Origin: Cognataquiflexum aquatile
GTDB taxonomy: Bacteria > Bacteroidota > Bacteroidia > Cytophagales > Cyclobacteriaceae
Assembly: GCF_003316845.1 (NCBI RefSeq)
Contig: NZ_QMIK01000001.1
Coordinates: 1,116,001 to 1,180,000, forward strand
Length of the DNA stretch: 64,000 nucleotides
Direction of reading: 5' to 3'
In this document: positions 1 through 9,750 of the stretch, piece by piece
Position numbering within the stretch: position 1 is the first letter of the stretch
Layout of the letters: every line of letters starts with the position of its first letter
Notes under the pieces: model-generated
What the model was told of the DNA's origin: nothing
Seen by the model: the letters and a program-made list of their open reading frames with translations, nothing else
The model's database searches: none
Program-made: the position numbers and the translations under genes

Positions 1-508
1 CAATACCCCAAAAACAAATACTGTCTTTCCCTACCCCTGCTGACCAAAAATGGAGATTGAGAAAATAAAAGACTGTTGGAAACAAGGGGATATTCAATAC
101 AGAATGATTTGCAGGAAACAAATCCGCCACCATCACAAAAATATACCTGATCCCAATAAAGCCCAAAAAACCAAATAAGATATTGCCAGTCAAATAAGAC
201 AATCCCAACAATTGACTTGGGATATAACACAACCATAGGATAAAAGTCGTTCCATCACCAAAATAAGAGAACCAGGAAATGTCTCCTCGAACAATGACTT
301 GTTGCATGGTAAACTTCCAATATCCCTGAGAATCACCACCAAAATTTAAAATATAATAAGTGAAGAATAGGCTAAAAAGAAAATGGTAAATTAATAAATA
401 TTGAAGGTGGAGCTCATATTTGGCAGGCAAACCAAATCTCTTAGAAATACTTCTATTAGTATTAGCCAAGGCTATAAGGCAACCGACCACAATGATTATA
501 TCTAACAA
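1..508 (-). CDS. Polytopic membrane protein of polysaccharide locus, N-terminal part (partial)
   Basis: The frame is open from a TTG at 506-508 to the window edge, about 169 residues, so the C-terminal part is missing. An AGGAG at 514-518 lies five bases before the TTG and decides this start; such a ribosome site is unusual in this window. The protein is mostly hydrophobic with an N-terminal membrane segment (residues 2-16) and several more to the end. Residues 57-64 read GGDSQGYW, an acidic loop after the second membrane segment, and residues 158-163 read GVGKDS. Both patterns occur in EpsG-like or GT-C-like membrane proteins of Bacteroidota polysaccharide loci. It follows the 605-1756 glycosyltransferase after 96 bases on the same strand. 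A role in glycan polymerisation is inference. Confidence 0.7.
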   Translation of the reverse strand, partial: MLDIIIVVGCLIALANTNRSISKRFGLPAKYELHLQYLLIYHFLFSLFFTYYILNFGGDSQGYWKFTMQQVIVRGDISWFSYFGDGTTFILWLCYIPSQLLGLSYLTGNILFGFLGFIGIRYIFVMVADLFPANHSVLNIPLFPTVFYFLNLHFWSAGVGKDSICFWGI

Positions 509-604
509 TTTTTCTCCTTTTAAACTTTATTACAAAACCAAAAACACCTACTATCATTCCTTACGCCCAATTTTCTGCTAAGGTAAGCCTACTTTAGAAA
601 TCTA

Positions 605-1756
605 CTATTTTTCCAAATTGCTTTCCAACAAGTTATTGTACAATTTCTCAATTTGTTGGCAATATCTTTCTGAGGTATAATTAGCAACCGCCCTTTCGTA
701 ACCTGCACGTCCCATTTGAATCCTAAGTTTAGGATTATCAATTAAAAGTTGGAGCTTTTTTCCAATTTCAGGAGGCGAAAAAGGAGGTACCAAAAAACCG
801 GTTTTGTTGTCAATAACCACATCTTTCAACCCTCCAACAGCTGTTGCAACAACCGGTAGGTAATGTAACATTGCTTCTGCTGCAACCAGACCAAACCCCT
901 CATTGGCCGAAGGGAGGGAAAATATATCCATGATAGAATAAAAAGGAGAAGTATTTTCTTGATAACCAACAGGTATGAACTGTCCCTCTAATCCAAGTTC
1001 AGAAGCCTTTGATTTTAATATTTCCAAATCCGGTCCTTGACCAACCAATAGAAATTTTACTCTCGGATTCCTGATTTCTTTAATTGCTTCCAAAAGATCA
1101 GAAAATCTCTTTACGGGATCATAAACTCTTCCAACCGAACCAATTACAATATCTCCATTTTCTATTCCCAATTCTCTCCTTAATAGGTCACATTCCACAT
1201 TATCCGTCAATAAAGGTAATGGCACACCATTATTAACCAACAAAACTTTTTCTTTTGGAATTCTTGCTTTTCCCTCCAAGAAATCAACAACAGATGGGGA
1301 AATCCCAATAACTTTAGTCGCTACTTTACTTAGTTGCCTTTGAAGCCAAATTGCTTTTTTGGACCTGTTTTGTGGATCAGAAGTTTCTTCCAAAATAACA
1401 ATAGGAACTCTTCCTAAAAAGCCCCCCACAGCAGCCATACTCATCCCCTCAAATACAGCTCCATGAATGATTTGAGGCTTATAAGACCTGATAATAGATA
1501 GGACTATCCGATATTTATCCCACTCGAAGGGGCTTTTGAAAGCCCCAACATCATAAATACGAACCCCTTCTTGTTCCAATGCCAATTTGATCGGGCCTTT
1601 AGAGTTGGTACAAATTATCCTTAATTCAAATTTTTCTTTGTCAAGATACTGGGCAAACCCCAATCTCACTTTCTCCACGCCACCCGAAGAAATTGTTTCT
1701 ATGCAATGCAGGACCCTAATTTTTGAAAGGCTATTTCTTTCCAAATCATTTGTCAT
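605..1756 (-). CDS. Glycosyltransferase family 4 (GT-B fold)
   Basis: The product (383 residues) is predicted to transfer a nucleotide-activated sugar to a growing glycan on the cytoplasmic side of the membrane. The N-terminal half opens with a GT-B donor/acceptor domain ([16 protein letters not shown], about residues 15-30); the C-terminal half has the GT4 pattern GSVGR, then [11 protein letters not shown], the E-x7-E motif that contacts the donor nucleotide sugar, followed by VVATAVGG. Length is normal for the family. Its ATG overlaps the stop of the upstream 1746-2846 gene by 11 bases, so the two are probably translationally coupled. Donor and acceptor sugars cannot be read from the sequence. 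Confidence 0.9.
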   Translation of the reverse strand: MTNDLERNSLSKIRVLHCIETISSGGVEKVRLGFAQYLDKEKFELRIICTNSKGPIKLALEQEGVRIYDVGAFKSPFEWDKYRIVLSIIRSYKPQIIHGAVFEGMSMAAVGGFLGRVPIVILEETSDPQNRSKKAIWLQRQLSKVATKVIGISPSVVDFLEGKARIPKEKVLLVNNGVPLPLLTDNVECDLLRRELGIENGDIVIGSVGRVYDPVKRFSDLLEAIKEIRNPRVKFLLVGQGPDLEILKSKASELGLEGQFIPVGYQENTSPFYSIMDIFSLPSANEGFGLVAAEAMLHYLPVVATAVGGLKDVVIDNKTGFLVPPFSPPEIGKKLQLLIDNPKLRIQMGRAGYERAVANYTSERYCQQIEKLYNNLLESNLEK

Positions 1757-2846
1757 TTATCAACCCAGTATACAGTTTGGTCAAGTTGCCTACATAGCTA
1801 TTTAACGAAAAAAACTGTCCTCTTTTGACAGCATTTTCTTTCATTTTATTTCTTTCAATTGAATTCATTGATAAAGTGGTCTTCATCCTACTTTTCAAAT
1901 CCCCCTTGTCACCCGGATCAATCAAAAAGCCGCTTTTACCATCCTCAATGATTTCGGAAGGTCCTCCAACTTTGGTGGCTATTGTAGGTAAACCCATCAG
2001 CATAGCTTCGACCAATGAAATTGAAAAACCTTCTGATAAAGAGGGCAAGACAAAGGCATCAGCTTGCTTGAGAAAAGGAAATACATCCTTTTGGAACCCA
2101 AAAAAATGGATATATTTTTCTATTTCAAGGATTTTGGATAGCTTCTCTAGATTATTTTGTTCAGGTCCGGATCCAATTATCCAAAGCATGATCTTGGTAT
2201 TTTTGATTTCATTGATCAATTCACTGAATTCCCTTAGCAGCAAGGCAATGTTTTTAATGGGAACCAATCTACAAGTAACCACGAAAACAAATTTATCCTC
2301 TTTATTAAGTTCCGTAAAAGAAGGAATCTCTGAATATTCAGGTAAAGCTACGGGGTTATATATTACAATAGCTTTATAGGAAGGGATTTCCCCAAGGGAA
2401 ATAAGTTGGTCCGCAACTGCCTTTGAAATACCAATGACAACATGTGAAGTTCTATAAGTCAAATTAAAAATCATTTTCCAAAGCTTTCCATGATTTGGAA
2501 AACCAATTTCCTCACCAATCCTGACAGGTATTCTTGCTATTTTGGCAGCCAACAACCCGTGAAAATTGGCTTCGCTTCCCGAGGTATGGACTACATCAGG
2601 TTTATGATTTTTCAAAAAATCAATGAGTCTAAAAAACAGACCTACATTGGGAATCCTGAAGTTTTCGCCTAAAATATGAATTTCAAAACCCAATCCCTCT
2701 AATTCCTTAGAGATTCTACCCCCTTTTCCCAAAACAACAATTTGTAATTGGATTTCGGGATGGTCTTTGAATCCAAGTGCTGTCAATTTGATTCTTTGTT
2801 CTACTCCTCCAAAATCCAAAGCCGGAATTATCCTGCAAACTTTCAT
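1746..2846 (-). CDS. Glycosyltransferase family 4 (GT-B fold)
   Basis: A 366-residue GT4-type glycosyltransferase. The N-terminus ([14 protein letters not shown]) carries the glycine-rich acceptor-domain start of the family; the C-terminal domain has [10 protein letters not shown] and [11 protein letters not shown], the E-x7-E donor-binding motif, followed by [11 protein letters not shown]. It is a distant paralog of the next gene downstream, with which it overlaps by 11 bases, and overlaps the upstream GT2 gene by 4 bases. It is part of a run of six tightly packed glycosyltransferase genes (1746-6709) expected to be one transcript. Sugar specificity is unknown. Confidence 0.9.
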   Translation of the reverse strand: MKVCRIIPALDFGGVEQRIKLTALGFKDHPEIQLQIVVLGKGGRISKELEGLGFEIHILGENFRIPNVGLFFRLIDFLKNHKPDVVHTSGSEANFHGLLAAKIARIPVRIGEEIGFPNHGKLWKMIFNLTYRTSHVVIGISKAVADQLISLGEIPSYKAIVIYNPVALPEYSEIPSFTELNKEDKFVFVVTCRLVPIKNIALLLREFSELINEIKNTKIMLWIIGSGPEQNNLEKLSKILEIEKYIHFFGFQKDVFPFLKQADAFVLPSLSEGFSISLVEAMLMGLPTIATKVGGPSEIIEDGKSGFLIDPGDKGDLKSRMKTTLSMNSIERNKMKENAVKRGQFFSLNSYVGNLTKLYTGLINDK

Positions 2847-3736
2847 AAAGGAATACCTTTCATAAGTTCATGCCTTAATCTTTTGTATTTATTGTGATTC
2901 CATATAGAATCAAGAAAAATATTGGCCGACGGAATAAACCTTCCCTCAAAAAACAATAATCCGGCATATTTAAATACCTTCTTTAATGCCATATTAAAAG
3001 GCTCATTAACATTGAGTAAAATGGTCATTTGATTGGTCTTAACCTCATGGGCTTTCCCGATTTTTGTTTTTTCACCCTTTCGCTGATCTCTATCGTGACG
3101 GATAAATGCACCTGAGATCAAAATGGCCTGAAATCCGAAAAAACGCAACCGCTGTTGGAAATTAATATCCTCACCATAATGGAAAAACGATTCTGAAAAA
3201 AGACCGATCTCTTTAATTATCGACGCATCTAATAGCCATGCCGCGGCATTCACCGAATAAATCGGATAAAAAGGTTTTGCCCTTTTTAAGGTCATGTCAG
3301 AAACAAATCCCGGGCAAAGGCCTTCTGTCAGACAACTTTGAAACCCAAAATCTAATCCTTCCCCTTTGCCATTGAGATGAACAGGCGAAACCAAACCTAT
3401 TTTTGAACCGAAGCCAAAACCTGCAAGACAACGCGAAATCGTGTTTTCATCTAAATAGGCATCTTGGTTGAGTAAAAATATATATTCAGCCCCCTCTTCC
3501 ATCGCTAATTTAGCACCCAAATTATTGGCCTTTCCAAAACCGAGGTTTGTTTTGCTTTGGATCAGGTGCATTTCAGGAAAAGCTTCAGAGATAAAAGCAC
3601 AAGTTACATCCGTGGATCCATTATCAACAATAATGGTTTTTAATGGATAATGTGATGCCTTGATGGAAGACAAAGTTTTTGGCAACCATTTCATGCCATT
3701 ATAGGTCACAATGACACAATAGATTCTTGCTACCAT
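2843..3736 (-). CDS. Glycosyltransferase family 2, rhamnosyltransferase-like (WbbL type)
   Basis: A 297-residue inverting GT2 enzyme. The N-terminal GT-A domain shows VTYNGMKWL and IIVDNGSTD (nucleotide binding), and [10 protein letters not shown] around residue 92 is at the place of the metal-binding DxD motif. The order and the later [13 protein letters not shown] match rhamnosyltransferase-like GT2 proteins of the WbbL group, in which the E-D of this segment lies near the catalytic base. The ATG at 3736 lies three bases after the stop of the 3740-4624 gene. The rhamnose assignment is only a family tendency. Confidence 0.88.
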   Translation of the reverse strand: MVARIYCVIVTYNGMKWLPKTLSSIKASHYPLKTIIVDNGSTDVTCAFISEAFPEMHLIQSKTNLGFGKANNLGAKLAMEEGAEYIFLLNQDAYLDENTISRCLAGFGFGSKIGLVSPVHLNGKGEGLDFGFQSCLTEGLCPGFVSDMTLKRAKPFYPIYSVNAAAWLLDASIIKEIGLFSESFFHYGEDINFQQRLRFFGFQAILISGAFIRHDRDQRKGEKTKIGKAHEVKTNQMTILLNVNEPFNMALKKVFKYAGLLFFEGRFIPSANIFLDSIWNHNKYKRLRHELMKGIPL

Positions 3737-3739
3737 GGA

Positions 3740-4624
3740 TTACCTTTTGGTTTCATGGCCTCGTATCAAAAAAAAATACTCCTTCCAAGCGCCTATAGTA
3801 ATGGCCACACAAACCGCAAAAATCGCCCACGACTCTTTAGGTGGAACCGTAAAGAATTTTTTGGCGGAAAATTTCACCCTTCGAAAAGAGAAATTAATTA
3901 GATGTTTCAAAAATGGAAGTGGTTTATGTTCAAACTTCCTCTTGTATGTTCCTCCTAAAAGTCTACGATACTTGTAAACCAATTCATTTACATGGTACCT
4001 AGAAGGATGTCTCACAATGACTTCAGGAGCAAAAACAATTCTATACTTCTTTGATATCCTTCCTGAAAGGTCTGTATCCCCATTTGATTTTAACTGATGG
4101 TCAAAACCTCCAAACTCTTCCATGGTCTTTTTATAAGAAAACCAATTTCCAGCCCCACATGTACCCTCTGCAACATATGATTTAAAATCAAATCCTGTAT
4201 ATTTTTCATATATCTCAGCATAAGTTAATTTTTTGTCATTCAGAAAAAAAAGCGGTACGTCTCCAGCCAAAATTCCAAGGGAAAAATCCTTGTCTGCTTC
4301 AAAATATCTTTTAGCATTTAGAAGCCAATCTGGGTCGGGTATACAATCTGAGTCGGTCAAAGCTAAAATTTTTGCAGATGCAAGTTTTATCCCTAGATTC
4401 CTTGCAGCATAAGAACCGGGAGTTTTTTCATCGGACACTTTTAAGCTCAACTTTTTGAAATAAATAGCATCTATTTCTGCAGACTCATTTGGATCATTAT
4501 TAACCACGATGACTTCAAACTCATCTGAATGAAGCGTTTGGGCAATCAATGCTTTTAAACATAGATTTAACCTAACGTTGTCTTTATAGGCCGGTATGAT
4601 TACTGAAAAATAAAAACTATCCAT
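3740..4624 (-). CDS. Glycosyltransferase family 2
   Basis: A 294-residue GT2 enzyme. FSVIIPAYKDNVRLNLCL begins the GT-A fold, VVNNDPNES stands for the first nucleotide-binding segment and LALTDSDCIPDPDWL contains the metal-binding DSD. AAGNWF-like GAGNWFSY and FDHQLKSNGDTDLSGRI fit the acceptor and catalytic-base region. The C-terminus has one likely membrane-associating hydrophobic stretch (WAIFAVCVAITIGAW, about residue 270). Its start overlaps the upstream 4617-5456 gene by 8 bases. Substrate is unknown. Confidence 0.88.
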   Translation of the reverse strand: MDSFYFSVIIPAYKDNVRLNLCLKALIAQTLHSDEFEVIVVNNDPNESAEIDAIYFKKLSLKVSDEKTPGSYAARNLGIKLASAKILALTDSDCIPDPDWLLNAKRYFEADKDFSLGILAGDVPLFFLNDKKLTYAEIYEKYTGFDFKSYVAEGTCGAGNWFSYKKTMEEFGGFDHQLKSNGDTDLSGRISKKYRIVFAPEVIVRHPSRYHVNELVYKYRRLLGGTYKRKFEHKPLPFLKHLINFSFRRVKFSAKKFFTVPPKESWAIFAVCVAITIGAWKEYFFLIRGHETKR

Positions 4625-5456
4625 TGGATTTGATTTTCTTTAAAATGAGCTTAGGGATTTTCTTTGATTGTCTTTTGAAATACTTAATTGAATAGGATAT
4701 TTTTTCTGAAAGGGATGCTTTATTTATAAACTTAAAGCTGAAATCAGAAACCAATCCAGGTGGAAAAAAGAAAACGGGCAAACCTGCAAACTTTGTACTA
4801 TCATTGACAGCATGCATATTCATACACCAAAGTCTTTTTTTGGATGTGATTTCAAGCCTCTTTTCTTCAAATAAAAAATCAGTATGAGATTGAAAACATA
4901 CTGTTTTAATAGGAATATTACTCTCAATTTTTTCTATTAATGAAATAAAAGGATTCGATCGGTTTTTTGATTTTCCAAGTAACCCGGTTCTTAAATCATG
5001 TACTAAGCCGAAAGTGAAATTGATTGACAAATATTTCTGAAAATCAAATTTAGACTGGACCTCATCGATATATTCCCTATGGATTAGATCATCACTATCT
5101 ATTCTACTTGTAATTATATATGGGCAATCTTTATCGATGAGATTTTTGATATCCTCTGGTGCATGTGTTGTGAGAGATTCAAATCCTCCATTTCTTAAAA
5201 GGATTTTAAAATTTTGGTTGCTAGAAATCTTAGTCTGAAGCTGATTAACAAAAAAATCAGGAGTCCGAAAATCCAGATAAATTAACCATGTAAAATTTTG
5301 GCAATTTTGATTGACTACTGAGGGGAAGCAAGTTTTAAAGAATAAATCAAACCGATAATTCAGCCATTTTTGTTCATCAATGTTTTTATTCAAAATTCTT
5401 TCTTTGTACCCAAGATTAATTCTTGTGATAAGAAAATGGTTAAACTTAAGATTCAT
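4617..5456 (-). CDS. Putative rhamnosyl transferase-like glycosyltransferase (PF11316-type)
   Basis: A 279-residue protein beginning MNLKFNHFLITRINLGY and containing WLNYRFDLFFKTCFPSV, FTWLIYLDFRTP and IITSRIDSDDLIHREYI. This order, with a DSDD acidic motif near residue 160, is that of the putative rhamnosyl transferase family (Pfam PF11316), a GT-A-like group found in bacterial polysaccharide loci. The ATG at 5456 shares one base with the stop of the upstream GT4 gene, and the stop overlaps the next gene by 8 bases. The family name is not proof of a rhamnose substrate. Confidence 0.75.
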   Translation of the reverse strand: MNLKFNHFLITRINLGYKERILNKNIDEQKWLNYRFDLFFKTCFPSVVNQNCQNFTWLIYLDFRTPDFFVNQLQTKISSNQNFKILLRNGGFESLTTHAPEDIKNLIDKDCPYIITSRIDSDDLIHREYIDEVQSKFDFQKYLSINFTFGLVHDLRTGLLGKSKNRSNPFISLIEKIESNIPIKTVCFQSHTDFLFEEKRLEITSKKRLWCMNMHAVNDSTKFAGLPVFFFPPGLVSDFSFKFINKASLSEKISYSIKYFKRQSKKIPKLILKKIKSNG

Positions 5457-6709
5457 TAATTCTCAATATTTATTCTGTATAATTGCTCTAAACTTTCTCC
5501 CAATTTCAAATGGGAATAATTGCTTTCTACAAACTCCCTACCTGCCTTGCCCATAACTTCCCTAAGTTGATCATCCTCAATCAATTTCTTTAAAGCTTTT
5601 ACAAATTCTTTCACATCACCCTTAGGGACAACAAAACCTGTCTCGCCTTGTACCATTCCATATTTTATACCTCCAACATCAGAAACAACTACCGGAAGAT
5701 TAATAGCTTGGGCTTCTTGAACCACAAGGCCCTGTGTTTCACACCTGCCTGTGTCAGGGTCATTAATTCCGGGAAAAAGAAATATATCAGCTTGGTTAAA
5801 CTCCTGAATTATCTTCTCTTGCAAAAGGCCTTTCGTAAATCGGACCCGGTCTCCCAAGTTATATTTTTTGGTTAATTCGATCAAATCTGGATATTGTGGC
5901 CCATCTCCGATAATGGTCAGGGTGCCGTTAAACTGGTGTTCTTTAACCAGAACATGCATAATTTCAATTGCCAAGTTTGCTCCTTTCAAAGGAATTAACC
6001 TGCCACAAAACAAAATATTAATCGATTTCTTGGGAATATTTGGCTTTTTGGAAAACTTATCGAGATCAAGCCCTACAGGAAGATGGAATATTTTGTTATT
6101 ATCTTGAAATCCAATGTCATTCAAAAGTTTTTTCCCATAAGGTGAGTTAACTGTTAATTGAGATGCAAATTGGAATAAATTTTTGTACCTATTCCTATTC
6201 AATTTTTCCTCATTTGGGCTTAAATCAAAACCATGAAAAGACACTATTAAGGGAATATTTTTTAATACACCGATTTTTTTATAAAAGGACATCCATAATC
6301 CCGATGTTCCAAAATGGGCATGGATGATATCCTGTTCTTTTAATCTACCTAGAAAAATAAAGTTGTAAGCTACATAAAGTGAAAGACCGTGTTTTCCAAG
6401 CTTGAAAAAATTAAGGCACTTCAATATTTCGATAAAATAGGACCAATTAAAATTGGTAGCCAATGACTTCAAGATGATATAAAGTCTTTTCGTGAATTTT
6501 CTTGGTATCGGAGGTATAAAAATTGTGCTTTCTAAAAGTCGGTACTCCAGGATCTGTGGATGAACGCGATCCAAATTCCCTTTTGACCGGGAATAAATGG
6601 TGACCTCATGCCCCCGGTCAATTAAAAAGGTGATTTGGTTTATGATAAATGTTTCCGACAAAGTCGGGAATTCATTCACCACAATAGCAATTTTGAAATT
6701 CTCTTTCAC
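5456..6709 (-). CDS. Glycosyltransferase family 4, colanic-acid WcaL-like
   Basis: A 417-residue GT4 protein. VVNEFPTLSETFIINQI at the N-terminus is the typical opening of the WcaL/AmsK-like colanic or amylovoran glycosyltransferases; IIHAHFGTSG and VSFHGFDLS follow, and the C-terminal domain has FCGRLIPLKG, then GRCETQGLVVQEAQA with the E-x7-E donor motif and LPVVVSDVGG. Length fits that group. It starts 25 bases after the stop of the upstream GT2 gene. A galactose or glucose donor would be usual for the group but is not shown here. Confidence 0.9.
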   Translation of the reverse strand: MKENFKIAIVVNEFPTLSETFIINQITFLIDRGHEVTIYSRSKGNLDRVHPQILEYRLLESTIFIPPIPRKFTKRLYIILKSLATNFNWSYFIEILKCLNFFKLGKHGLSLYVAYNFIFLGRLKEQDIIHAHFGTSGLWMSFYKKIGVLKNIPLIVSFHGFDLSPNEEKLNRNRYKNLFQFASQLTVNSPYGKKLLNDIGFQDNNKIFHLPVGLDLDKFSKKPNIPKKSINILFCGRLIPLKGANLAIEIMHVLVKEHQFNGTLTIIGDGPQYPDLIELTKKYNLGDRVRFTKGLLQEKIIQEFNQADIFLFPGINDPDTGRCETQGLVVQEAQAINLPVVVSDVGGIKYGMVQGETGFVVPKGDVKEFVKALKKLIEDDQLREVMGKAGREFVESNYSHLKLGESLEQLYRINIEN

Positions 6710-6734
6710 TATTTAATTCAAGAAAGTCATCTTT

Positions 6735-7688
6735 TTAATCAACAGGTAAATTATTCCTTTTCGACCTTAAAGGGCTTAATAAGTACTTAAAACTTTTTGT
6801 TAAAAAATAATTGCTCAATTTTGGATTTACAATGATAAGTTCTACAATACCTTTAAACTCTGCTGTAAAATTTTTTATTTTATTTTTCTTCCAATAATAA
6901 GAAAGTAATCCAAATCTCCTGTTTAATAAGGGTCGACTTAGTAAAGGGTTTTTGTTAAAATGATTGTAAATAAAATTATATGTCTTGAATGCCTCTTTCA
7001 GACTTTTTTCATAATTAATTGATGACCAAACACCTCCATTATGAACGCGATAGGATGTCCCTGATATTTCTTTTTCATAATAAAAACTACCTTTTTCAGC
7101 TAAAAGAAGAAATAAAAATGTATCTCCATTTAAAACAGAAGAAAAATCTTTGGGGAAATTTCGGATGCAGTTTCTAAAAACCACCGTTTGTGTTGGAACT
7201 GTAAATACTCCTTGAGCCAAATCACTAAAATTCAGATCTCTTTTAATTGAAGTTGGCAAACTGCTCTTCCGTAATAGTTCACCTTTAGTATTCACAACCG
7301 ATCTGTCATGAAAACTCAAAACATACTTACTATTGTTCTCCAAAAAATCAACTTGTCGCTGTAATTTATCCGGGTCTGTCCAATAATCATCACCTTCACA
7401 AATAGCAATATATTTGCCTGAACATTGCTTCAAGGTCCATTCAAAATTTGGAATTGCTCCCATATTTATCGAATGCTTGTGGTAGACAATTTCTATTGAT
7501 CCGTTTGATTTGTTCAAATATTTTTGAACAACCTCTTCAGTTCGATCTGGTGAAGCATCATCGGAAATAATAAGCTCTACTTTAAAATTGGTTTCTTGAA
7601 TCAATACACCTTCAATAGCCGTCGCCAAAAATTCGGAATGCTTATAGGTAATCATACAAACGCTTAACGTAATTGAACTTTGATCCAT
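6735..7688 (-). CDS. Glycosyltransferase family 2
   Basis: A 317-residue GT2 enzyme of the group with LSVCMITYKHSEFLATAIEGVL at the start (read in two parts: LSVCMITYKH, then FLATAIEGVL), ISDDASPDRTEEV for nucleotide binding and CEGDDYWTDPDKLQRQVDFL with the acidic metal site near residue 99. This is the same layout as many capsule and O-antigen GT2 enzymes. It is preceded by a 109-base A+T-rich gap, so it may begin a separate translational group. Base composition is clearly A+T-rich, as in the two genes upstream. Confidence 0.88.
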   Translation of the reverse strand: MDQSSITLSVCMITYKHSEFLATAIEGVLIQETNFKVELIISDDASPDRTEEVVQKYLNKSNGSIEIVYHKHSINMGAIPNFEWTLKQCSGKYIAICEGDDYWTDPDKLQRQVDFLENNSKYVLSFHDRSVVNTKGELLRKSSLPTSIKRDLNFSDLAQGVFTVPTQTVVFRNCIRNFPKDFSSVLNGDTFLFLLLAEKGSFYYEKEISGTSYRVHNGGVWSSINYEKSLKEAFKTYNFIYNHFNKNPLLSRPLLNRRFGLLSYYWKKNKIKNFTAEFKGIVELIIVNPKLSNYFLTKSFKYLLSPLRSKRNNLPVD

Positions 7689-7797
7689 TTAATAAAAATT
7701 ATAATAAATAATGATATAAACCATTTATTGTAAAAAGTCGATTAATAATTAAAAATTACTTAACAAGCTTCACTTAATCAAAAAAATACTGATGAAT

Positions 7798-8910
7798 CTA
7801 ATTACCTAAAGATTGTAACATTGTTCTGGTTTTTTTGAACATAGTTTCACGACCCCATATTTTTACCAACTTATTTCTTATAAACTCAACATTTAATTCA
7901 GGTAATTCTCCATTTTTGACATCTTCGATACAAAAGATTGGTATATTTTGATTTTTAAAATACATGTAAACTGGATTCCTCCGATCAAGAATTACATAAG
8001 CTCCTAAATACAACATTAATACAATGTTACCCATTGCCAATTGCCTCAAACTATTTACAAATACATATTTACATGAAAGTAAATTATTAACATATTCAGA
8101 ATACTCTAAAAAACCATTTATGGGAATAAATCGATTGCCATATAAATCTGAACCTAAGTTAATTACCTTTTCCTTATTATTTCTATCCCCGTAATTTAAA
8201 GGGCAAATAATATTATCAAATTTAATTTTGAAATCTTTGATGTCATCAAAACCGTCCAAATGGTTGTTTAGTGGATTGGCACTATTTCCAAATAGTAAGT
8301 TATTTCCAAGTATTATGGAATTTTCAAAACCCTTAATAATATCATCCTCAATTGTCAAATAATTCCAATCCAAAAAGGAGATGGGATGGTTAGGGAAATA
8401 ATTTGATACAAACTCAAATTCGTTCTCTAATACTGGCGCAAAAAAATTTATATTATTCATAACTAAATCATCATCTACTTTTTTATTCAAAAAAGGCAAT
8501 AACCTATTTCTGATTATTTCTAAATCTGAATTTTCAAATTCGACTAACAATTTATTTGTTTTTTCCTTAAAAAGTCTTCCATCGTAATATTTAGAATAGT
8601 CAAATCCCCATCCAATCCATATTACAGGTACACTTTTTCTATTTTTTATAATAAAGTATTTTAAAAATTCACTATTCAAACCATGAATGATAATTGATTT
8701 ATACTTCCACTTCAAAAACGGCCAAAAATAATAAAGATATGTTGGCTTTAAGAAACGGACTTTTGCAGATTTTATATAAAATAGTTTGCTCTTTTTTCCA
8801 AAGATTATAAAATCATTATAACCAGGTTCTACTTCTTCAAACACTCTGTAAGCAGAATCAAAAAACTTTTCATCTCTGACAATATGTAAATTTTTTTTCT
8901 TAGAACACAT
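7798..8910 (-). CDS. WecF-like glycosyltransferase (Fuc4NAc transferase family, PF07429)
   Basis: A 370-residue protein. The C-terminal part holds CPLNYGDRNNKEKVI, then FIPINGFLEYSEYVNNLLSC, and VNSLRQLAMGNIVLMLYLGA; this series (PLxYG, EYxxxLxxC, RQ-x-GNI-x4-LG) is characteristic of the TDP-N-acetylfucosamine:lipid II transferase family that includes WecF. WIGWGFDYSKYY near residue 100 is also typical. In enterobacteria WecF adds 4-acetamido-4,6-dideoxygalactose during common-antigen synthesis. An amino-deoxysugar substrate here would agree with the aminotransferase and acetyltransferase genes at 12.2-13.9 kb, but that is inference. The gene is strongly A+T-rich. Confidence 0.7.
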   Translation of the reverse strand: MCSKKKNLHIVRDEKFFDSAYRVFEEVEPGYNDFIIFGKKSKLFYIKSAKVRFLKPTYLYYFWPFLKWKYKSIIIHGLNSEFLKYFIIKNRKSVPVIWIGWGFDYSKYYDGRLFKEKTNKLLVEFENSDLEIIRNRLLPFLNKKVDDDLVMNNINFFAPVLENEFEFVSNYFPNHPISFLDWNYLTIEDDIIKGFENSIILGNNLLFGNSANPLNNHLDGFDDIKDFKIKFDNIICPLNYGDRNNKEKVINLGSDLYGNRFIPINGFLEYSEYVNNLLSCKYVFVNSLRQLAMGNIVLMLYLGAYVILDRRNPVYMYFKNQNIPIFCIEDVKNGELPELNVEFIRNKLVKIWGRETMFKKTRTMLQSLGN

Positions 8911-8995
8911 TATGGAGCTATTTTGGCATATCTAGAAAAAATTTATTTTCCATATTCTTATGGTGAGCTGATTATTCTTATAAATAAGAACATTA

Positions 8996-9748
8996 TTATT
9001 TAAGTAATAGAATAAAATTTATCAGTATAATTGAAAGCTTTTTTTTAGCTTTATCAATAAGTTTTATTTTTTTTGGACTTTTTAAGTAATGTTCCCTTAT
9101 GTGTTCATGGAAAAGTGAATATTTATTTGATTTTCTATTTCCTTCTAAAAGGCCGATTTGAATTTTTTCTTTCCAGATTAGGTAAGGCAAAGACAACTGG
9201 TCTCTTCTTGAAAATTTCTCAACTTCTTTCCACCATTTCATTAAAAAAGAAGAGTTTTTTAAGTTCTTCTTATTTATAACTAAAATGGAATTTTCATTTA
9301 ATCCATTTCTCTTTGGCATTCCAAAAACACTGTAAACTATAACCTGCTTCAAAATTTCCCTGTTCAAATCTTTATTTCTTTTTATACAAATTTTAGCTTC
9401 CTCATAAAAACAATTTCTATGGGGATGTTCAAAACTTGATAAGAAGTTGTAGTTTGAAGATTTGACTAAGTCCAAAATTTTCGAATGATCCATTTGAAGA
9501 TTTCCATCATGGTATACTAAATATTCAAAATCTGGCAAATACGTATATCCTAAAATTTTATAATGCTTTGAGGTTTTTGAGAAATCTTTTCCAATTGGTA
9601 AAGCTTTAATGACATTATAGATTGAGCTTTTTAACTCATTTTGATCTGTAAAACAGAAATATTCAATTCCAGAGTTTAATGAAAAATTTATCGGATCATT
9701 TAGGATGTCTTTACTCCCAAAGATGGATGTATAAACAGCAATTTTCAC
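8996..9748 (-). CDS. DUF616-type putative glycosyltransferase (PF04765)
   Basis: A 250-residue protein starting MKIAVYTSIFGSKD, followed by FCFTDQ and EYLVYHDGNLQMDH. The pattern of a short GT-A-like start, a F-x-FTD segment and a YHDGN/W-x-D-gs acidic site corresponds to the DUF616 family (also called TOD1/MUCI70-like), thought to be glycosyltransferases. FEHPHRNCFYEEA around residue 105 is the conserved family segment before the acceptor region. Two bases separate it from the ABC transporter upstream. Activity in bacteria is poorly known; the assignment is by motif recall. Confidence 0.65.
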   Translation of the reverse strand: MKIAVYTSIFGSKDILNDPINFSLNSGIEYFCFTDQNELKSSIYNVIKALPIGKDFSKTSKHYKILGYTYLPDFEYLVYHDGNLQMDHSKILDLVKSSNYNFLSSFEHPHRNCFYEEAKICIKRNKDLNREILKQVIVYSVFGMPKRNGLNENSILVINKKNLKNSSFLMKWWKEVEKFSRRDQLSLPYLIWKEKIQIGLLEGNRKSNKYSLFHEHIREHYLKSPKKIKLIDKAKKKLSIILINFILLLK

Positions 9749-9750
9749 AA

